Below are positions 1-6,065 of a stretch of 14,181 bases of DNA, in pieces. How positions within the stretch are numbered: position 1 is the first letter of the stretch; each line of letters starts with the position of its first letter. Origin of the DNA: Lentisphaeria bacterium UBA7640. Lineage in GTDB: Bacteria; Verrucomicrobiota; Lentisphaeria; Victivallales; Victivallaceae. A model generated the notes under the pieces. The model worked only from the letters and a program-made list of their open reading frames with translations. It was not told the origin of the DNA and ran no database searches. The stretch lies in the NCBI GenBank assembly GCA_002483765.1, contig DLIO01000012.1, positions 1 to 14,181 on the forward strand, given 5' to 3'. The position numbers and the translations under genes are program-made.

Positions 1-62
1 AAATACTTTTGAAATTACCTCATGTGAATAGCATTAATCTTATTGCTTTTCGATTATTAGTG

Positions 63-91
63 TTGACATTGTTTTGTGTTCAGCATATATT
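63..91 (+). promoter_or_regulatory. Sigma70-type promoter of the repeat membrane protein
   Basis: A perfect -35 hexamer TTGACA (63-68) is followed after exactly 17 bases by TATATT (86-91), which matches the -10 consensus at five of six positions. Transcription would start near 98, leaving a leader of roughly 38 bases that ends in the AAGGAG ribosome-binding site at 125-130. This is the best promoter in the window by eye. It implies strong constitutive expression of the downstream gene unless a regulator intervenes; no operator is obvious. Confidence 0.75.
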
Positions 92-135
92 AAACGTAAA
101 GCTTAGTAATAATTATAAAACGATAAGGAGTTGAC

Positions 136-1809
136 ATGGCTGAAGAGAAAGACATGAACGCCGCAGAGTCAGAAGTGACAGATCCGCTTAAGAGTCGTGA
201 TACCAATACTGGCAATCTGGATTCATTAGATGATACTCGTACCCGTAAAACAATAAAATTACGGCCAGGGACATATTCCCCATCTCCCCCACCAATTTCG
301 ATCCCTAACGGAAACGAAACAGTGGAACTGATTGCCGATCCGTTGAATACTCGTCACACTAAAACTGGTGCACTTCATAAGCTAGAGGACACTCGGACGA
401 GGAAAACAATTAAAGTAGTCCCTGGTGCGAGCAAGGAAATAGCTGTTAAGCAGAGCAACGTGGACTTTGAGCCAATCGCAGATACTCACACTCGAAAAAC
501 AATTAAAGTAGTTCCTGAGGCGAGCAAAGATACGGCTACTAGGGAAGATACTCACACTCGAAAAACAATTAAAGTAGTTCCTGAGGTGAGCAAAGATACG
601 GCTACTAGGGAAGATACTCATACTCGAAAAACAATTAAAGTAGTTCCTGAGATGGGCGAGACGGCTATTAAGCAAGAAGAACCAGAGGCTACTCCCGATA
701 GCGAAGACACTGCAACAGCTAAACTAGAACGGCCAGCAAGAAAGCCCGGCGCTCCAACTTTGATTTTGCGACCGGAAGAACTTGCTGAAACAGATGAACC
801 ACCCGTTAAACCAACGGAAGTCGGGCTTGATGCTGAAGTCGACGATGAAGACACTGCAACAGCTAAACTAGATCGGCCAGCAAGAAAGCCCGGCGCTCCA
901 ACTTTGATTCCTCAAGCGGCAGCAAGTGAATCTAAAAGTGCTGATGCCTCGATTCCAAAGCCGCCGGTAGAAGAGGCAAAAAGCAGTGGATATTCGGATA
1001 CACGGACTCGAAGAACGATTAAGTTTTCCCCTACAGCTGCGCCAGCACCTTCTCCCGATGCTAAAACAGTGGAATTGTCAGCCAAGCCGGCTGAAAGTGC
1101 TAAACCTGACGAAAAAAGAGATACTCGCACTCGTAAATCAATTAAGATTGCTAGTGGCGTTGACGCTGCGTCAAAACCTTCTTTGGTTCAAAGTGCAGCT
1201 GAATCCGCAATGCCTACGGAACAAGCCAAGGTGATCCAGCCGTCAAGTCAAACCATAAAATTGCGGCCATCTGGATCAGGGAGTGCGGCTCCTGTGGCAG
1301 CAGTGACTACAGAAGCTACACCGCCTTCTTCAAAGGATACAATAAAGCTAAAACCAGCGGCAGGATCTGTGCCATCAGGTCAAAAGGCGCCAGCTTCTGC
1401 TCCAGGAAATATACCATCTTCAGCCCCTGACGCTCCAAGTGGTCTGCGCATTGCCGGAGCACCGAGTGCGCCTCCGACGTCTAGCGCGACTGGTGAAGCA
1501 TCCGATTCACAAGCTCCCGAAGTCAAAAATGGTTTGGTATTAAAAAAGAACGAATCTGCGCGCAAAGCGCCGCCACGTGCGGCGGCTGAAGAAGCTGCGC
1601 TAAAATCTGGGAAAATAAAATCTTCTGCAAGCAGTGGCCCGAGCTGGGCCTATACCTCTTTTTGTGTTTTGATGCTCTTGTGTTTGCTGTTCACCGTTTT
1701 TGTTTCAGCGGCACATTATCTTAATACTTGGGAGCCTGAGCTGGCGGAAAAATATGTTAGTGGTCGCATTGCGGTTCCAGTTCTCGACGAACAAATTAAA
1801 AATCGTTAG
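136..1809 (+). CDS. Repeat-rich Thr/Pro/Ala protein with one C-terminal membrane anchor
   Basis: I do not recognise a named family. The 557-residue protein is low-complexity and probably disordered over its first ~500 residues. It then has one hydrophobic segment (about 504-527, W-A-Y-T-S-F-C through A-A-H-Y-L) and a ~30-residue tail. Basic residues just before the segment suggest that the long N-terminal part is cytoplasmic and the short tail is outside. The N-terminal part is built on the motif D-T-[RH]-T-R-K-T-I-K-[VL]-x-P at residues 33, 85, 116, 138 and 160, with variants at 288 and 329 and shortened T-I-K-L-x-P forms at 373 and 402. A second unit (D-T-A-T-A-K-L, then P-A-R-K-P-G-A-P-T-L-I) occurs at about 191-210 and 239-258. 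The first motif sits in a larger duplicated block (16-44 and 68-96). Basic residues before threonine resemble basophilic Ser/Thr-kinase sites; a role as a kinase substrate or an FHA or envelope scaffold is inference. ATG 136 has AAGGAG five bases upstream. It is a single-gene unit between a strong promoter and a strong terminator. Confidence 0.85.
   Translation: MAEEKDMNAAESEVTDPLKSRDTNTGNLDSLDDTRTRKTIKLRPGTYSPSPPPISIPNGNETVELIADPLNTRHTKTGALHKLEDTRTRKTIKVVPGASKEIAVKQSNVDFEPIADTHTRKTIKVVPEASKDTATREDTHTRKTIKVVPEVSKDTATREDTHTRKTIKVVPEMGETAIKQEEPEATPDSEDTATAKLERPARKPGAPTLILRPEELAETDEPPVKPTEVGLDAEVDDEDTATAKLDRPARKPGAPTLIPQAAASESKSADASIPKPPVEEAKSSGYSDTRTRRTIKFSPTAAPAPSPDAKTVELSAKPAESAKPDEKRDTRTRKSIKIASGVDAASKPSLVQSAAESAMPTEQAKVIQPSSQTIKLRPSGSGSAAPVAAVTTEATPPSSKDTIKLKPAAGSVPSGQKAPASAPGNIPSSAPDAPSGLRIAGAPSAPPTSSATGEASDSQAPEVKNGLVLKKNESARKAPPRAAAEEAALKSGKIKSSASSGPSWAYTSFCVLMLLCLLFTVFVSAAHYLNTWEPELAEKYVSGRIAVPVLDEQIKNR
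481..651 (+). repeat. In-frame 66-bp tandem repeat, about 2.6 copies
   Basis: Units start at 481, 547 and 613; the third is partial and ends near 651. The first two are almost identical at DNA level and each encodes 22 residues (D-T-H-T-R-K-T-I-K-V-V-P-E-x-S-K-D-T-A-T-R-E). A diverged relative of the first half is at about 388-437. Near identity including silent positions points to recent duplication, so copy number may vary among strains. Confidence 0.9.
703..909 (+). repeat. 63-bp direct repeat pair inside the repeat protein gene
   Basis: The copies at 703-765 and 847-909 are 144 bases apart and differ at only one of 63 positions by my reading (an E codon against a D codon). They encode the unit E-D-T-A-T-A-K-L-[ED]-R-P-A-R-K-P-G-A-P-T-L. 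The intervening 81 bases (27 codons) are unrelated. This is a second, independent repeat family in the same gene. Confidence 0.85.
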
Positions 1810-1817
1810 AAATTGTA

Positions 1818-1883
1818 AGAAGTAGCAACTTCTGGTTTACTAATTAGGAGCTTAATTACGGAGAAAATTGGGAGATTGCTACT
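1818..1883 (+). other. Structured 3' region before the terminator
   Basis: Two mutually exclusive foldings are visible downstream of the stop codon. A local hairpin pairs AGAAGT (1818-1823) with ACTTCT (1828-1833) over an AGCA loop. A longer-range stem pairs AGTAGCAA (1821-1828) perfectly with TTGCTACT (1876-1883). The enclosed stretch holds two TAATTA blocks. It lies within the transcript that ends at the 1912-1943 terminator, so it could be a 3' UTR structure or a 3'-derived small RNA. No function is shown. Confidence 0.35.
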
Positions 1884-1911
1884 AATGTGTGTTAATGGGC
1901 ACTAATAATGT

Positions 1912-1943
1912 GGGAGTGAGGTTTCCTCACTCCCGATTTTTTT
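1912..1943 (+). terminator. Rho-independent terminator of the repeat protein gene
   Basis: A perfect 10-bp stem, GGGAGTGAGG (1912-1921) with CCTCACTCCC (1925-1934), closes a TTT loop and is followed by GA and seven T residues (1937-1943). It lies about 100 bases after the stop codon and separates this gene from maf. Confidence 0.92.
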
Positions 1944-2002
1944 ATGTCCTTGTGTCAAAAATTCACTCCAATATTTTCCCGTGGATGTTTATTTGCCTCC
2001 TT

Positions 2003-2018
2003 AAACCCTAAACCCTAA
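2003..2018 (+). repeat. Telomere-like TAAACCC heptads before maf
   Basis: The sequence TAAACCCTAAACCCTAA (about 2002-2018) is two and a fraction copies of a seven-base unit. It ends nine bases before the maf start codon, where a ribosome-binding site would normally be. A related CCCTTAA array precedes the flavoprotein gene at the other end of the window, also with its C-rich strand in the sense direction. Confidence 0.7.
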
Positions 2019-2027
2019 GCTCTTTTA

Positions 2028-2609
2028 ATGTCAAAGTATTCATGTGTAATTTTAGCTTCACAATCCGAGCGCCGGAAACAGCTTTTAACGGCTACTGGAG
2101 TCGTCTTCGAAACATTGACGCCTGAAGTTGAGGAGATCAATATTGGTCGTTATTTTCGCCATATCCCATTGATTAATGCTGTACTCAAAGCACATGCGGT
2201 AAGTATTGATAATTCTGAAGCGCTGGTAATCGGTGCAGATACAGTAATTGAGTTCAATAATCAGATCATCGGAAAACCGAAAAACTTAGAAGATTCGCGG
2301 CGGATCCTCGGATTGTTGTCCGGACAGCGCCATTTTGTGTCAACTGCAGTATGCTTGCGGTGCCGAGAACTTGACGCCGAAATACGTTTTGTCGAAACCA
2401 GCGAGGTCGAATTTAAATCTTTAGGTGCTGCAACCATTGAACAGTATTTGTCGAAAGTATTTACATTGGATAAAGCCGGAGCTTACAATATCGACGAATA
2501 TGGAGATTTACTGATCAATCAAGTCAAAGGCAACATTGACAATATCATTGGATTGCCGTGTGTTAAATTACTTCGTGCTCTTCATAGTATCCAAGCTTTG
2601 AAATATTAG
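2028..2609 (+). CDS. maf: Maf-family nucleoside triphosphate pyrophosphatase
   Basis: The 193-residue protein hydrolyses nucleoside triphosphates to monophosphates and pyrophosphate. In this family that removes non-canonical or excess pyrimidine nucleotides in the cytoplasm, and it is linked to septum inhibition. The signature motifs are in order: I-L-A-S-Q-S-E-R-R near the start (8-16, the S-x-R-R loop), G-A-D-T-V (69-73) with the catalytic aspartate, I-G-K-P (81-84), L-S-G-x-x-H (97-102), D-K-A-G-A-Y (148-153) and I-I-G-L-P (173-177). The length is normal. Two small departures are S-E-R-R instead of the usual S-P-R-R, and N-I-D after G-A-Y where G-I-Q is common, so the preferred nucleotide is uncertain. 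ATG 2028 is the only reasonable start, because an in-frame stop lies 12 bases upstream. No Shine-Dalgarno sequence is visible; heptad repeats occupy that place. The gene converges with the symporter gene 34 bases away. Confidence 0.93.
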   Translation: MSKYSCVILASQSERRKQLLTATGVVFETLTPEVEEINIGRYFRHIPLINAVLKAHAVSIDNSEALVIGADTVIEFNNQIIGKPKNLEDSRRILGLLSGQRHFVSTAVCLRCRELDAEIRFVETSEVEFKSLGAATIEQYLSKVFTLDKAGAYNIDEYGDLLINQVKGNIDNIIGLPCVKLLRALHSIQALKY

Positions 2610-2643
2610 TGTAATCTTGATATTGTGGTCTAAGCGCAAGATA

Positions 2644-4965
2644 TTATTCCGAATTACTATCCTGCGAATTATCTGACTTGGCCTGATCAATTGCATCTAA
2701 AACGGCTTTATCTACTAAAGATACATGGCCATCGACTCGACCATCATCAAGAGGATTTACGATCCGTGCTTCGAGGTCACGGAACAGGTTAAACAGGTCT
2801 AATACGCCACCAATACCAAACCAAAAGACAGTAAAGAATGCCAAAATTCCGGGAATTATCAGTGTGACAATAAAGAAGTAATGTCCCCACCATTCAAGCG
2901 GCCACGGCGAAAACGCATTCCAGATAACTACTAGCAGAAAAATAAGAATAAATTTATAAATAAATGAGTAGACAAAGAAGAACCATGCAATGAATCTATC
3001 ACCTTTACTATACTCGGAAGTAATTCCAATCAATTTAGAAACCACCGTTCGAAAACTCCATGCTACTTGTTGAGGTGCATCTTCACCGTTAATATTGTAT
3101 TTGCCGCGATGGAGCATCCGATCAAGATTAAACGGAGTACGACAGGTCATCCACGAGACAACGATATATAAAAAAAGTGTTGTAACCATGGTCATAAAAT
3201 AAAATTCATACGAGTTAATCGGGCATTTGACTGGGTTCATTGTCCAAACAATATATGGATTGAATGGCGCAGAAATTTTCGCCAAAACGCTACCGACATA
3301 ATCCACAATATTCATCTGTTCCATCCATGGATAAACGTGATCGGCCCAATTGCGTTGAACCAGAACGCTACCGATTGAGAGAAACATTCCAGTTAAAAGT
3401 GATGTCCACGCACCTGCTGTTGTTCCGAAACGGCTGTACAAACCGAAAATCATGACCGGACCGCAACCGCCCGTCCACATTGAAACCATAATGGTGACAA
3501 ACAGATTAATGTAATCAAGTTGAGCCATGAAAAATGATCCGATAAAAAAGAAAACTCCAACCAATATAGAGATGATTCGGAGCATTTTGATGTGCCCTTT
3601 CGGAGTGAAGGGTTTTTTCTTTAATGGCAGCACTACGTCCTGTGCAACGGTTAACGCGGCACTGAAGATTCGCGTGTCGTCAGTAGAGATCATCGCGAGC
3701 ACTAGTAGCAGGCAAAATGCGCCCAGCAAGCCTGTCGGCAATATACTGCGCATCGTTTCAGCCATCATCATTTGATGGTATAATGTTCTAAATTGTTGGA
3801 ATATCGCATTACCTTTCTCATCTTGTTGAAGAATTTCATGAGTACTCGTGAGATAAGCGGTATCCATACTCTTGTCCTCGGAGATCGGTTCGTCTACGCC
3901 GATAGTGTGGCTGTGAATTGGAATGTTTTTATAGTTTTCAAGCAATTCGCTTTTAATGGTCGGGTTTTTTACTAGTTCGCCCACGACTCGGCTCGAGATA
4001 TTGACTCGAATAGATTTTGCCTGAGTGGCGAAGTTTTTATGATTGAGTACGGTGAGAATCGTAATGGCAATCAGTACATAAAAAATCATTCCGAGGAGGC
4101 CACGCCATGCGCCAAGTAATCCTGCCATCTTTTGCTCATGAGGAGACTTTGCGGCGGAAGATGTCCCTGCACCAATCCAGCTGGCTCGATGTAAAATCGT
4201 CGCGAAGACCGTTACTACCAAAAAGAAAACGTTGAAATCACGTAACTTTGAGATGTCGTAAGGGTTGAGGAAACTTTCACCCGGAGCACGGTCAAGCATT
4301 ACTGGAACAATTTCATTGCTCCATGAAAATTTATAGAGGATAAAAACGGTGAAGACCACCAATAATGGATAGAGAAACATCCCTTGGATGGAGTCAGTGA
4401 TAACTAGTGCCAAAGTACCACCCATGCAGATAATTGAAATAGCCAATGTTAAGACCACTGTCACAATGATCATAAAAGTGGGGAATTGAACTCCATAAAT
4501 AGTGATGTGATGCGGTAAATCAAGGAAATAAATGAAAAAACGAGCCGCAATTGCGGGCATAATCATGTTTGCCAACATTTCTGAAACTGAGCGTAGAGCG
4601 GATGCAAAAATTCTGAAGGAGCGACTATAGCGCATTTCTAAGAATTGCCCTAGTGACATCGCCTTAGTTTCTCTGAAACGGTAAGTACAGTAACCAGTTA
4701 GCCCGATAATGACCGAGAGCGGTAATAGCAAGTTTGTCCAGAAAGTCAGAGCGAATCCGGTTTTGTAATGAACTTCCACAAAAGCTACTAAAGTAATGAT
4801 GGAAAGACCATTAGCCACATCACCAATACAAATGACATAGCGTCCACAAATACGACCGGCTGAGAGAAAATCAGCAACTCCGCGGATATAGCGTCTTGAA
4901 AATAAGCCCATGCCAACAACAAACACAGTCGGAATTAACACAATCAGCCAGTCAAGTAAACTCAT
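2644..4965 (-). CDS. Large sodium:solute symporter (SSS family)
   Basis: This 773-residue integral membrane protein belongs to the SSSF/LeuT-fold Na+-coupled symporters; the substrate cannot be read from the sequence. The first helix (about 3-22), an A-D-F-L-S-A-G-R segment (31-38) and G-D-V-A-N-G-L-S (48-55) follow the family pattern. So do the D-S-I-Q-G-M-F stretch (191-197) and the S-T-D-D-T-R-I-F-S-A-A segment (427-437). The protein is much longer than classical members (~500). A soluble insert of about 85 residues lies between helices (roughly 312-397), and there are extra C-terminal helices (about 655-685 and 695-722) followed by an acidic tail. Such long forms are familiar in PVC-type genomes. 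ATG 4965 is preceded by AAGGAT about ten bases upstream. About 225 bases of AT-rich sequence upstream must hold its promoter, which I could not define. Confidence 0.9.
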   Translation of the reverse strand: MSLLDWLIVLIPTVFVVGMGLFSRRYIRGVADFLSAGRICGRYVICIGDVANGLSIITLVAFVEVHYKTGFALTFWTNLLLPLSVIIGLTGYCTYRFRETKAMSLGQFLEMRYSRSFRIFASALRSVSEMLANMIMPAIAARFFIYFLDLPHHITIYGVQFPTFMIIVTVVLTLAISIICMGGTLALVITDSIQGMFLYPLLVVFTVFILYKFSWSNEIVPVMLDRAPGESFLNPYDISKLRDFNVFFLVVTVFATILHRASWIGAGTSSAAKSPHEQKMAGLLGAWRGLLGMIFYVLIAITILTVLNHKNFATQAKSIRVNISSRVVGELVKNPTIKSELLENYKNIPIHSHTIGVDEPISEDKSMDTAYLTSTHEILQQDEKGNAIFQQFRTLYHQMMMAETMRSILPTGLLGAFCLLLVLAMISTDDTRIFSAALTVAQDVVLPLKKKPFTPKGHIKMLRIISILVGVFFFIGSFFMAQLDYINLFVTIMVSMWTGGCGPVMIFGLYSRFGTTAGAWTSLLTGMFLSIGSVLVQRNWADHVYPWMEQMNIVDYVGSVLAKISAPFNPYIVWTMNPVKCPINSYEFYFMTMVTTLFLYIVVSWMTCRTPFNLDRMLHRGKYNINGEDAPQQVAWSFRTVVSKLIGITSEYSKGDRFIAWFFFVYSFIYKFILIFLLVVIWNAFSPWPLEWWGHYFFIVTLIIPGILAFFTVFWFGIGGVLDLFNLFRDLEARIVNPLDDGRVDGHVSLVDKAVLDAIDQAKSDNSQDSNSE

Positions 4966-5191
4966 TTTGCAATCATCCTTAAAATTATTTATGTATATTC
5001 AACAGTGAAAATGTAAGATGAATGCCTTCCAGAAATATGCAAACTGATTTTGTTAATTAAATCATAAAATACAGGATTAATGATAAAATTAAAAAAGTTG
5101 GTAGTGCATTGGTATGACCAATTGGCGATTAATATGAATAAAAAAGATTATTGGTTTAAGTCACTATTTTTTTGTTATTGAAGCTCGATAG
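4966..5191. other. AT-rich intergenic region upstream of the symporter
   Basis: No open reading frame or RNA gene is evident. It contains a dyad ATTGGT-atg-ACCAAT (5108-5122) overlapping the palindrome CCAATTGG (5118-5125), a T7 tract at 5166-5172, and one copy of the nine-mer AAGTCACTA (5158-5166). The minus-strand promoter of the symporter probably lies here, and the dyad may be an operator, but I saw no clear -35/-10 pair. Confidence 0.4.
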
Positions 5192-5222
5192 AATTCGCGC
5201 GCGCATTATGCGCGCGCGAATT
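5192..5222 (-). repeat. Alternating-GC palindrome, copy 1
   Basis: Two perfect 15-base arms (AATT, then alternating CG, then CAT, and its complement) flank a single centre base at 5207. The element starts directly after the stop codon of the DUF721 gene. On the minus strand it is identical to the copy at 11632-11662 in 30 of 31 bases. As RNA it would form a very stable hairpin, but no T-tract follows, so it is not a classical intrinsic terminator. The (CG)n tract could adopt Z-DNA under negative supercoiling. Confidence 0.85.
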
Positions 5223-5627
5223 TCAGCGAGTCTTGGTTCCTGGAACGAAACGAATATCTTGACAGAATTCTCCGCCTAAGCTTTGATTTATTTTAACTAT
5301 GATCTGTTTCTTAACTGGTCCGCTTAATTCACGGATCCAAGCATTATGAAACACTCCGATTTCAGCAGTACCTTGGATTAAATTGATTGGTTCAGAAATG
5401 GCGGCGATTTGTTGACCAACAATTTCTGGCCAGTATTCTCGAAGTTTGATTCCCGCCAGGGCTTGGGGTGTTGCGCTTTTTTTTAGTAGCTTACCAGCCA
5501 AGTCGCTTATTTTGACTACATTAGAGGCGTATGTAGCGGTTTCAATTTCAGCACGTTGCTGGCCATACCATTCGCTTAGTATGCTTTGAATAATTCGACG
5601 TTTTTTGATTTCAGACCGGCGCGACAT
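5223..5627 (-). CDS. DUF721 / DciA-like protein
   Basis: The 134-residue protein has a basic N-terminus (S-R-R-S-E-I-K-K-R-R) and a DUF721 domain over about residues 60-130. Its markers are L-R-E-Y-W-P-E-I-V-G (62-71), then A-W-I-R-E-L (96-101) and a closing D-I-R-F (124-127). DUF721 includes DciA, which assists loading of the replicative helicase DnaB in bacteria lacking DnaC-type loaders; that role here is inference from the domain. I chose ATG at 5627, which has GGTGG upstream and lies two bases past the stop codon of the preceding gene. A TTG start at 5654 would add nine residues and overlap that gene. The tight spacing implies translational coupling. The GC palindrome begins immediately after its stop. 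Confidence 0.75.
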   Translation of the reverse strand: MSRRSEIKKRRIIQSILSEWYGQQRAEIETATYASNVVKISDLAGKLLKKSATPQALAGIKLREYWPEIVGQQIAAISEPINLIQGTAEIGVFHNAWIRELSGPVKKQIIVKINQSLGGEFCQDIRFVPGTKTR

Positions 5628-5629
5628 CG

Positions 5630-6004
5630 CTAACCACCGGTACCGATACCACAAAATGCAATCGGTAGCAAAAGTGCATCTAACGCGAGCTTAAATGGCG
5701 CAACAAAGCCAACTGCGATATTTTTGACTCCAGAGCCTAAAAGCCCAAATGGAAGTCCGAGCGTAGATTGAAGCACACCGATGGGTAGATAAAATATTTC
5801 AATGACATCCTTGCCCATTTTAATCATGTGAACACCACCAGTTTTCAATCCGCGCAACACATAAGGCGCGGCAATTTGAGCCGCTTCAATAGCTATTGGA
5901 GCGAGAATCGCAATAGTGACCGGATCAATGGCTTGGGCTTTTTGGATAGGAAATACTGTAAAACCGATAATCAAAACGGTCATTAGCAGTAGAGTTTTCT
6001 TCAT
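5630..6004 (-). CDS. Small secreted or membrane protein with signal peptide
   Basis: I do not recognise a family. The 124-residue product starts with a classical signal peptide: M-K-K-T, a hydrophobic core over about 5-19, and a probable cleavage after A-Q-A (23-25). The rest is rich in Ile, Leu, Ala, Gly and Pro, with several hydrophobic or amphipathic stretches (about 28-46, 68-90 and 95-120), so it may associate with a membrane. It ends in G-I-G-T-G-G. ATG 6004 is chosen because AGGAG (complement of 6012-6016) lies seven bases before it and the signal peptide begins there; an upstream TTG at 6028 would spoil the signal peptide. It sits between transketolase and the DUF721 gene, just after a hairpin that may limit read-through into it. 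Confidence 0.75.
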   Translation of the reverse strand: MKKTLLLMTVLIIGFTVFPIQKAQAIDPVTIAILAPIAIEAAQIAAPYVLRGLKTGGVHMIKMGKDVIEIFYLPIGVLQSTLGLPFGLLGSGVKNIAVGFVAPFKLALDALLLPIAFCGIGTGG

Positions 6005-6019
6005 TGATCCGCTCCTGCG

Positions 6020-6049
6020 AATAAACAATGCGCCTGAACTTCAGGCGCA
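6020..6049 (-). terminator. Terminator or attenuator after transketolase
   Basis: TGCGCCTGAA and its exact complement form arms at 6029-6038 and 6040-6049, giving about nine pairs with a three-base loop. On the minus strand the hairpin is followed by TTGTTTATT, a moderate U-rich tail. It lies 17 bases after the transketolase stop codon and four bases before the AGGAG of the next gene, so it may partially uncouple the two. Confidence 0.7.
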
Positions 6050-6065
6050 CTGGATTTTATGATGC

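Noticed and set aside
382..675. A minus-strand open frame of 97 codons with F-N-C-F-S-S repeats
   Set aside because: It is the antisense shadow of the tandem repeats in the plus-strand gene; its periodicity follows from those repeats and it has no ribosome-binding site of its own.
2002..2018. True telomere or eukaryotic contamination suggested by the CCCTAAA units
   Set aside because: The arrays are very short and sit inside a dense bacterial gene layout with Shine-Dalgarno sites and intrinsic terminators, so they are intergenic heptads, not chromosome ends.
2614..2642. ATCTTG/CAAGAT inverted repeat between maf and the symporter
   Set aside because: Only six pairs with a 17-base loop and no T-tract on either side, so there is no support for a terminator.
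5191..5224. Intrinsic terminator call for the GC palindromes
   Set aside because: The hairpins would be strong, but neither copy is followed by a T-run in the direction of the upstream gene. I list them as repeats.
5630..6028. Longer TTG starts for the signal-peptide protein (6028) and the DUF721 protein (5654)
   Set aside because: The internal ATG codons at 6004 and 5627 have better ribosome-binding sites; 6004 begins a clean signal peptide and 5627 avoids gene overlap.
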